A DNA stretch of 64,000 nucleotides from Phytophthora quininea (taxonomy: Eukaryota > Oomycota > Peronosporomycetes > Peronosporales > Peronosporaceae), in assembly GCA_011947345.1 (NCBI GenBank), contig JAAVTG010000200.1, forward strand, positions 39,735 to 103,734. Reading direction: 5' to 3'. Positions 56,001 to 64,000 of this stretch are shown here, in pieces. The notes under the pieces are model-generated. The model was not told where the DNA came from and did no database searches. It saw nothing but the letters and a program-made list of their open reading frames with translations. The first letter of the stretch is position 1. Every line of letters starts with the position of its first letter. The position numbers and the translations under genes were made by a program.

Positions 56001-59000
56001 GATTTGCCAGCCTCATGACTCTCGTCCTCTACCTCATTTTCAGAATCGGAAGAGTTTTGTGTACTATCAGGAACATTAATGCGTTCGTCTTCCGCTGTAT
56101 CTTCATCAGCAAAGTTGTCGTCGTCCTCTTTATCACTCGTAGCGGTGCTGACCGATACAGAGGACGGTGTGGAAGGTTTGGAAGTGAGCCCACCACCCAT
56201 TTTAGTGTTCTCTGCGTTGCTGTTACCTCCATCCTCATCGAATTCGTTTTGTTCCTGCAAGAATTCCGCTCGCGCTCCTTTCATGGCGACGACATCGTCT
56301 TCGTCTTCCAGCTGTGCCATCGCATTCTCCACAGTATCAAGTGTCACTTCTCCATCGTCACTATCATCAGTTTGGTTACCGCTATCGTCACATTCAACTT
56401 CGGATTCCTCGGAATCAACCGCGTCCAGGTCTCCAACACCCGAACTGCCTGTCATTAGCTCCCGTAAACTTGCCTTAGAAAAGAAATCTGTCGTAAACTG
56501 GCCCTCCGACATGACGAGGAAGTCCAAATGCCGCTTCTGCTGAGCCTTTCGTAGAATATTTTCCTCTACTGTATGTTCGCTAACAAGACGATAAATGTGG
56601 ACATCCCGCGTTTGTCCTATCCGATGCGCCCGATCTTGAGCCTGCGCATCCATCGCAGGATTCCAATCCGAGTCGTAGAAGATAACAGAGTCAGCTCCAG
56701 TCAGGTTAATGCCTAGGCCGCCGCTCCGCGTGCTAAGAATGAAGCAGAAAATCTTTTCGTCTCGGTTAAATCGTTCCATCAGCATTTGTCGCTTGTCCAC
56801 TTTTGTCGCGCCATCCAAACGGAAATATGTATGGCCGTGTAGGTTCAGGAATACCTCGAGGATATTCAACATGGAGCTCATCTGTGTAAAGATTAGACAT
56901 CTGTGGCCTCCTCGTTTCAGCTTGCGCAGAAGCACAGCCAATTGCTGCAGCTTTCCGCAGTCAAACTGCACCAACGCCTTGTCGGGGAAAAATAGTTGTG
57001 TACGTTTAAATGATTCGTAGTACGGAGACAACACTCGCTCCGCTATTGGACGTGCTTGAGTGCGTTCTTGATACTCAGCTTGCACTTTACGTGACAAAAT
57101 AAAGTTACGTTTGTCATATGCAAAGCCACCGCCTCCATAGAGAACTCGAGCGGGTCTAGCGCGAGCCTTCGGCACATAGCAAATTGCCTTATTAACCACG
57201 AATTGCAACGATGCTATTCGTTCTTCGGGATCTCGCACCATGGCCTGCAATGCCTCCGAGGGCTGTCGATTATCAGATCGATGCCTATGCACTTCCATCG
57301 CTGGTGAGATAAAGGTAGGCATCGCACAAGCTCGAATTAAGTCAGCACCATACACAGGCTCATCTAAATAGAGTGCAACACGAAGTTCCTGTAGTTCGGC
57401 AACGCTCGTCCGCTTATTCTCCCAATATCGTCGACGCTTAGCAGCAAGCTCCACGATCCTTTTCACGACATCTTTGTTACTTCTGTACGCCGGCGGGACC
57501 ACAGCACTTGACTGAGTCGGTAGGGGAGTACTTACATCATAGAAAAACAGTTGTCTTCGTCGTTTCGACGTAAACTTGTCGTTAGCCTGCAACTCTAAGC
57601 CAGGTAAATTACTTTCCATCCAACAAGCGACACGAGGTCGAATGTTAATGATCTCGTCGACCAGATACCCACAGCGAGATGGGATATGCATGTCAAGACT
57701 AGACATATCCAATGGGGAAGAGATTGGTCGGGGTTCAAACAAATCCGGATGGTTACATACCTTCCGCAATTGCATGAGCACATTCATCATGCTCATAAAG
57801 TTGGCCCCTCGACCTTTGCCACGACCAAACATGGCTCGGCGGGTGCTACTTCGTGATATAAAATCTTCATACAGAAATCGCTGTCGTTTGGATAGCTGGC
57901 ACGAGATCACGTGCTCGAACTTGCCAGGTAATTGCTTGGCGACATCTTTCTTTAACCGACGCAAAACAAACGGGCGGATAATACCATGCAGTTGAGTCAC
58001 TAAATCCTTTCCACCAGTTGAGGGAACAGTCCCATCCGCTTGTGGCTGAGCTGGATCGCTGCCATTTTCTACCATCAAAGCCAACGGATTTTGAAACCAA
58101 TAAGTAAATTCTTTTCGTGAAGCAAACACATGTGGCATCAAGAAGTGCATGAGAGCCCAAAGCTCCAGCAAGTTGTTCTGGAGGGGCGTGCCAGTCAGCA
58201 GAAGCCGCCGCTGAGAGCTAAACGTCAGCAGCGTCTGCCATCGCAAGCTTTTCCAGTTTTTAATGTTGTGGGCTTCGTCTAGAATGAGATAATACCACTT
58301 CTTCCGTTTAAAGCAATGTGCGTCTTGAACCACGAGCTGGTAGCTGGTGATACAAACCTGGAAGGCATTTTGTTTGGACCAGCCCTGTCGAAGTTCTTTG
58401 CGCCGTTTCGCTGACCCATAGTAGGTCAACACTTTGAATGCTGGACACCACCGCTTAAACTCCATCTCCCAATTAACCAAACAACTCGTAGGGACGACGA
58501 TTAGATGCGGCCCCCACAGTCCTTGCACACAAGCCAGATGCGCTAGAAGAGAAATCGTCTGAATCGTCTTTCCGAGGCCCATCTCGTCGGCGAGAATACC
58601 GTTGATACGTCTATCACACATGCTGATAAGCCAATTCACGCCAGCTTGCTGGTACTCGCGCAGATCTAAGCGCGACGTAAGTAGATATGGTCGTTTATAC
58701 CCTCCTCTTATCGCAATAATCTCTTCACCCGGAGGCCTTTGAGAATTTGCTACCACTAGTTCTTTCGTCTCGGCATCTTCAGTTAAATGAGGTCGGGTTT
58801 TATGAGTGCCCACAGCATCTGGATTCTCGTTTGTTGACGATGGACTACTAACATCGTCTTCGGCATCTTCATCACCCAACGCTGTAGCATACCGTGCACG
58901 GAGCTCCTCAATCGACATCTCGCCTTCTTCTTCGAGTTGCCTAATCTCTTCCGCCGCTTTAGAAGGCGACACTTTGCCTTCCTGCCTCTCTTCTTCTTCA

Positions 59001-60239
59001 ATTGTGGTCTCATCATCTGCCTCCTCTAATTCTTCACGTTTAGTTAGCACAAAATCTCCATCACCGTCATGATCTGGGACGGCCCCTTCCTCTTTAATCT
59101 CACTTTCTGCGCCAGAAGACTCCTCCTCATCGTTTTCTTCTTCAAATGCTGCTGCATACCGAGCACGTAGTTCCTCAATCGACAGTTCACTTTCTTCCTG
59201 CAGCGTTGCAATCTCTTTAGCTGCCTGTCTCTTTGAAATCGGACCGTTTTGCCTCTCCTCGGCCGCAATGGTTGTCTCGTCATCCTGTTCTTCCTCTGTC
59301 ATCTCAAAATCGTCATCATCTTCACTAGTATTGCTACCCCTTCCTCCACATCTTCCACCGTTGTCTGTTCCATCTCAGCATAACGTTCTCTCAGTTCCTC
59401 CACCGTCATCTCTCCTTCCTCCTTCAGTAACGCCATTTCCTCATCCACTTCCGCTCTTGTCGTTCTCTTTTCATCTTCTGCTATGGTCGTCTCGTCATCC
59501 ACCTCCATCTCGTCCACTTCAAAGTCCGAATCAGCATCCTGTTCCCTGCTGCCCTCAATTTCTTCCTCCTTTTGTATCTGATCTTCTTGGAAACTTGCAG
59601 CTAAAGCATTGGAGTATTTCTCCGTCTGCTCAACAAGCTGCTTCAAGTGCTTCTGCATGTGTTTCTGCCGTAAATCATCCGCCTCTAGCTTGACCTTAAA
59701 GGCGATGATCTTGTCGATCTTGGTCCAGAACTTCTTGACTTCTCTGCCCACTCTTGCGGCCGCTCTGCGTCTTTGCACTTCCTCGCTCTTCTTCTGTCTA
59801 GCCAGTCGCGCTTCCTGTCGATCCAGATGGGACACTAAGGTCTGCGCTAGCATCTTGGCGTTGCGTAGACGCCACTTGCGCTCCTGCGAGAAGTCGGCGG
59901 CCATCCACTCCATTTCCTGTAGTAAAAGTCTCGGTGCGTGCGGTCCACACGGCGTCCGGATGGGTCGAAACCAGGCTCGGTCTCTCGGCCGAGAGGCTTC
60001 CCCAGTGTCAGGGTCTGTAGCTGGGTCTCTAGCGCTTGTTTCCGTTCCATTAGAGCGCCCTCCAGCGCCTCCAGCTCGCTCTGAGCCGTCGTTAGACGCT
60101 CATTCTGGCTCGGAGAAGCGTCTTCCGCGGCGTTTTCGGGCGGCGGCGTCTGTGACGAGGTCGTTTCTTGAGATCGCGAGGCCTCTTGGCGGCGGGTCGA
60201 GGCTCGGCGCCGCGCCAGCTTCAGTCGCGCGTTGGCCAT
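53067..60239 (-). CDS. SWR1: SWR1/SRCAP-type chromatin remodelling ATPase with WW, F-box and beta-helix tail
   Basis: From ATG 60239 (MANARLKLARRR). An HSA domain lies at about 59600-59920 (MEWMAADFSQERKWR), then three acidic DDETTI...ELRxRYA units (about 59500, 59280, 59010). The SNF2 ATPase has DEMGLGKT (58568-58595), DEAHN (about 58280), LLLTGTPLQNN, and in the helicase C half GGLGINLTGAD and RAHRIGQT. The long insertion between the helicase halves (about 57,700-57,050) is typical of SWR1/INO80. The tail adds a WW domain (GKPFYFNADTREATWDRP), an F-box-like segment (LPVGALLRVLAM, CHSWHSAAQ) and a right-handed beta-helix. The enzyme places H2A.Z in nucleosomes. Single-base breaks at 59924-59927, 59337-59340 and 53755-53757 interrupt the frame; joining gives about 2,390 residues. 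The last part (53067-53651) belongs to this gene. No introns seen. Confidence 0.9.
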
Positions 60240-60417
60240 GGCCGGATCGGGCGGCGGCAACGAGTTCGGAATCACAAAATGTTGGTGGGGGCGACCAAGT
60301 GCGACGGGATTGGTCGGAAATCAGAGAAAACATGATTGGCTAAATTTAATTTAACTTGAAATTTGTATGGACAAAGTCAAATATGACAGCGATGGAGAAC
60401 GACCTAACTAACTGAAC
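60240..60417. promoter_or_regulatory. Divergent promoter between SWR1 and the CRN-header gene
   Basis: Only 178 bases separate the two start codons (60239 minus, 60418 plus). The segment contains two inverted CCAAT-type boxes (GATTGG near 60309 and 60332) and an AT-rich tract (about 60342-60365). Bidirectional use is inferred from the spacing alone. Confidence 0.4.
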
Positions 60418-62159
60418 ATGGGAGATATGAAGGTGTTGTCGTGCCTCACGGTTCCAGACGGCAGATTGGCGGCCCTGGGGGTCGAAGAAACCGAGGGAGT
60501 TGGACAGTTAATGCAGATGATCCATACGTATTTCCAGTATGACGGCGCTCCAGACAACTTGACGCTATACGTCGCCAAGCGGACCGATGGCCGTTGGCTT
60601 TCGGCGGAGGACGACGAAGTTCAAAACGTTCAAGACTCGTTGATGTCTCATTTCAAGTTTTACGATGCAGGACTGGGAGTCCCTCACGTGTGTCATTGTC
60701 TCACTTCTAAGGTCCGTTCGCGTACTGGATCATGTGGTTACCGCAGTGAGTTCTCTGTTGATGCCCGAGACGATCGACGCTGCTGTGTTCAACGACTGTC
60801 CGAGTGTTTGGTGCTACGAGGAGGTGGACTACGAAGGCGATGAACGGTGCGGCGGCTCTCGGGCGGCTAGATATCGTGGAACAATTGTATCTGCGAGGAC
60901 ACCGCGGCACTGCTGCGGCCATGCGCGGCGCCGCCGCAAACGGCCACCTGGCGATGGTTCGTTGGCTTTGCTACTACCGAGTAGGAGAATACTCACGGGA
61001 AGCGTTGGTTGAGGCTGCAGGGAATGGCCACGCTGACGTTGTGATGGAAATGTCAATGGATTACCATCTTCGTCACGCATGTTGTAAGGCTCTCTTGGCA
61101 GCCACTACGAATGGACATTGCGAGGTGCTAAAACGAATGGCATCTACGTGGTGGTTTAAGCAGCAGAACTACCTCCAAATGCCAATGGAGATTGCAGTCA
61201 TTAAAGGAAATCTCAAAGCGATGCGATTGCTATACGAATATTGCAATCCAAGCACGATTAGCGCCGCACTGGGCAAAGCTGTGACCTGTGGACGCCCCGG
61301 TATTGTGGAGTGGCTACTCGACACACAGAGACGGTTGACCTTATTTTTCGTTTGGTGATGCGGCTCAAGAGGCAGCTCGAAGTGGTTACGCCGTGGCGGT
61401 GCTTTTGCTGAAAAATATTGTGCTGACGAGGAGTTGGGTGCCGCACTCCAAGTTGCTGCTACTGTGGGGCAAATAGAAGTAATGAAGAGCCTCGTCAAGT
61501 GCTGTAGACACGAATTTATTAGTGAAGCGCTCGAAGCAGCTGCAGGACGAACGAAGGTAGTCAAGGTTCTCCGAGACTACTGTAGTCACGAGGAGCTTAG
61601 CAGCGCAGTCGACGCGGCTGCAGCTAACAGATATATCAAGACTGTGAAGTTTTTGGTGTTGGCGCCATTCGATTCAAAGAGGTCGGTGCGATTCGCTCAT
61701 GTAGCGGCACTTCAATATCGCCTGAAGTACAGTGTTGGATTCGGTGTGGAAGAAGCCGCTCGAACTGGGAATACAGAGGTACTGGAGTTGTTGCTAAGGG
61801 AAAACGGCAAGTCAACCAGTCCCGATCAGGGTCTTGACGTGGCAGCCGCGATGGTACGTTTTCAAGTTGTGAAGATGTTGCTGAATGCAGTTTGTAGTGA
61901 CTTGTGTATCCGTCGGAGTCTTGAAATCGCCGCGAGGAACTGCCATACTGAAGTCATGGAGCTAATACGCCAGAGGCTTTCTAAAATTCAAGCAAAGCGA
62001 AGAAAGCGATCGAACCATTCCCGAGCAGGACGGTTGAAAAGGTACTTGTCGAATTTCCACGAACACTTCATCAGTCATCGTTGCCAACGAGGTGGTCGCT
62101 ACGTGCACCCCAACCATTCTTCGATTTCAGGCTTACAGGGATCCCCAACACCTTCTTGA
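60418..62159 (+). pseudogene. CRN-type header joined to ankyrin-like repeats, frame-broken
   Basis: 60418-60665 encodes a header that looks like a CRN N-terminus: EGVGQLMQMIHTYF, LTLYVAKRTDGRWLSAEDDEV (an LFLAK variant, LYVAK, followed by the W-L of the DWL-like region). Then the frame changes twice: 60665-60810 (VIVSLLRSVRVLDHVVTAV) and 60804-61358 with ankyrin-like units (GAAALGRLDIVEQLYLRG, HLAMVRWLCYY, HCEVLKRMAST, GRPGIVEWLLDT). 61434-62159 continues in the same frame after a break (QIEVMKSLVKC, NTEVLELLLREN, RFQVVKMLLNA, HTEVMELIRQR) and ends in a basic tail. No signal peptide is visible before the header. Either this is a real chimera or a gene fusion seen across a few sequence errors. 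The header assignment is by resemblance. Confidence 0.5.
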
Positions 62160-63216
62160 CTCTGCATTCGTCTCATCTTGATTGTAAATCTGCTTGTCGA
62201 GCAGGTGACGACCATCAAACGCTCATTGTAGCAAATGGCTTTTGGGGTTCCCGATTCATTGTATTATTTCCACAGTGTGACGTTACAAAGTTGAACTCGG
62301 TCTTCATTTGGTGGACCATCGAGATCAGCGGGAAGCCGCATTTACGAAAATAATCCAAATAGGAAGACATGGATGTAGGATTTAAACGTTAAAGTATCTC
62401 GAACCTGGGTGTGATCTCCATCCTCCATGGTCCAGCTGCGCCTATCCTGGCCTCGAACGATGCTGAGTATCTTGCGTTCCATTCTACTCTTCCTCAACTC
62501 TGCAATATCTCTGGGTTTTTCTCTCGTGTTTTCCCAATTTGATTGTCGCGCCTTATGAGCCTCAGGGGACTAGTTCCCGAGCGTTCGGGAAATGGTCGCG
62601 ATTGTAAGCTGTCGGGACGACAATGAAGAGGACGAACCAGTTGAATTTCAACTGTTGAAACAAGTTGAAGTTGATGGAATTTTGGCTTGTGATTGGCCGA
62701 CGTCACCCCACATCCTTTTTCCGCCAAATTAATTGCTCATAATCCATTTTGTATTATCGGCGCTCCATGACGGGAAGGAAGCGCGCTCGATTGAGCAGCA
62801 CACAGTGCCTACTCATCATTAGCGCCACAAATTGTACCCACACGCTCGTTGAGGCTCTTCGCCGGCGCCTCGTCAAGCGGATGTACATTCCACTTCCTCA
62901 ACTAAATCGCGTGTCAGTATATAACACGCTCTTCAAGAGCAAGCACGACCTCCTCCGTTGACAGCTGGTATCGCGCTTGTTCGGCCATTTCCTTTTCACA
63001 TGCCGACATGACGAGGTAGAATTGCTGAGCAAAAGCACGGCCAGCCTTCTCAATGTGTCGTGGCCTAGTTGAAAGATGTGTATGTTTTTGATATGTCTTG
63101 TGTTTTCATCACGTTCAAAATATTTCGGTTACGGTCACGAGGTGATCGTTCGATGAGGTACTTTTTCCGTTTTTAAGCCGATCCAAGAACGAAACCTGTG
63201 GCTGTTCACTGTGAGA
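62160..63216. other. Intergenic stretch before the second WLGC gene
   Basis: No gene recognised. 62570-62600 has short inverted repeats (GGGACTAGTTCCC-like and TTCCCGA..TCGGGAA), perhaps remnants of a small element. 62767-62961 plus is a short open frame (MTGRKRARL...) of unknown nature. The right end holds the promoter of the gene at 63217. Confidence 0.4.
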
Positions 63217-64000
63217 ATGGAGTCGCCTGGTAAGGTAGGCGTGGTCGATGACGACGAAGCCCGAGAAGTCTTCTTTCCGGAGAGTAATGACCGTCCTTTG
63301 CGTCGGAAGTCTTCGTTGCTACAACATCAGCCGTCCGTCGCCCCGAAAAGAGTCCACCCTGTAACGGCAGACACTTTCGGTAGCGCTCTCGAAAAGAAGA
63401 ACAGCAAGTACACCAAGCAGAAGGTCAATACCGTGTCTGCTGGCAAAGAACGCGAGAGAAATATTGTCCTGCAGGTTTCCATTGCTCTAGCATTAATCGT
63501 GTGTGTGGCGTGGACATTGTGGCTCATCTTCCTGAATATCGCTCCAAACGACACTGTGAACCGCGTTATGAACACGAAGACATTCGACTATGGCTCGTTT
63601 TGGTTGTTTATCGACCCGACGAAGAAGTTGGTAGTGGCTGGTGCGTTCGGGTTGTCCGTTATTGCATTTGGATACCTCGGAGTATTATTTAAGATGCTTC
63701 CATTCTGGAAGGACTCGAAGCAGTCGTACTTGGTCTACCAGATCCTGACCACACTCGTCAAGAAGCTTGAAAAGGCGATGGATAATAAACGAGGATCCGT
63801 CGCCTCTGCAGCAAGGAAACTGGCGTCATCACTTTCAGACGGAAGCCAAGCGAAAAAGTATATTGTACGTACGAATTCATCCCACAGCTTTTACACGGTT
63901 CTTATTCGCTTGTTTTGTAGAAACTCGTGATGAAGTTCGGCGACTTGGCTCTGGAAACAGTTCTTCTCTATCAGCTGCTTGAAGCCGGGTCGCCTGCAGT
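63217..64000 (+). CDS. WLGC-type membrane protein, N-terminal part (window edge)
   Basis: ATG 63217 (MESPGKVGVVDDDEA; an in-frame GTG lies just upstream at 63211) begins a cytosolic N-terminus. A helix ALALIVCVAWTLWLIFLNI follows, then PNDTVNRVMNTKTFDYGSFWLFIDP and a second helix, the same order as in the gene at 50443-52909. A 56-nt intron (63865-63920, GTACGT..TTGTAG) in phase 0 joins KKYI to KLVMKFGDLALETVLLYQLLEAGSPA, which runs to the window edge. The C-terminal LRR and WLGC part would be beyond it. The frame is intact as far as visible, so this is probably the functional paralog. The protein is presumably a multi-pass membrane protein; its function is unknown. Confidence 0.8.
63865..63920 (+). 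other. Intron 1 of the second WLGC gene
   Basis: The donor GTACGT follows codon ATT and the acceptor TTGTAG precedes AAA-CTC. 56 nt, phase 0; the position matches the intron of the paralog at 52276-52330. Confidence 0.85.

Noticed and set aside
1..64000. CRISPR arrays, tRNA or rRNA genes
   Set aside because: I saw no regularly spaced direct repeats, no cloverleaf with a CCA-type context and no rRNA-like conserved blocks. The tandem unit at 34830-34892 has only two copies.
1..64000. RxLR effector genes
   Set aside because: I looked among signal-peptide-bearing frames for an RxLR followed by an EER-like motif and found none that I could support; the mucin-like and elicitin-like proteins do not have it.

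Overview
The window looks like oomycete nuclear DNA, most likely Phytophthora or a close relative. The gene families give this away: Crinkler (CRN) effector modules with an LYLTKK-type LFLAK motif, an elicitin-like secreted protein, a START-FYVE protein, two WLGC-type leucine-rich-repeat membrane proteins, a large family of WLH/VVKWL ankyrin-like genes, and a DIRS-like tyrosine-recombinase retroelement. Introns are few and short (55-103 nt, GT..AG). No species was assigned; I worked from sequence alone.

Layout. 1-600 holds an ankyrin-family relic. 853-6299 is a decayed DIRS-like retroelement, followed at once by a broken CRN gene (6438-8798). ASNSD1 (8949-11256, minus), an ankyrin relic, a Harbinger element with TIRs and a 3-bp target duplication (12905-14146) and a FYVE gene (14426-15220) follow. 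16682-18850 and 32090-34247 are the two arms of a ~2.2 kb inverted repeat. Each arm carries an ankyrin gene converging on a CRN-like 3' end. Between the arms sit the TOR kinase gene (19207-28973) and ribosomal protein eL34 (29501-30030). 35710-38191 encodes a secreted or surface mucin-like membrane protein with TLWPKK repeats. 38851-40540 is another ankyrin relic. Then come a START-FYVE protein (40946-42120), a TIR element with hAT-like remains (42736-44175), CDC25 (44297-45705), an elicitin-like protein (46044-46463), a CRN NTPase-type relic (46873-48548), a small mitochondrial protein (49730-49975) and a WLGC LRR gene (50443-52909). A very long SWR1-type chromatin remodeller with an unusual WW/F-box/beta-helix C-terminus (53067-60239) is followed by a CRN-header/ankyrin chimera (60418-62159). 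The start of a second WLGC gene (63217 onward) runs off the window.

How it fits together. Conserved core genes (TOR, eL34, ASNSD1, CDC25, SWR1) are interleaved with fast-turnover effector, ankyrin and transposon material. This is the mosaic known from plant-pathogenic oomycetes.

The sequence itself carries a warning. In six gene models (ASNSD1, TOR, the mucin-like gene, START-FYVE, CDC25, SWR1) and in one WLGC gene, the frame breaks at single bases, mostly in short homopolymers and nearly always one base short. Essential genes cannot all be pseudogenes, so many of these breaks are probably sequencing or assembly errors. I therefore annotate conserved genes across the breaks as single loci, and frameshifts in effector and ankyrin genes should be read with the same caution.
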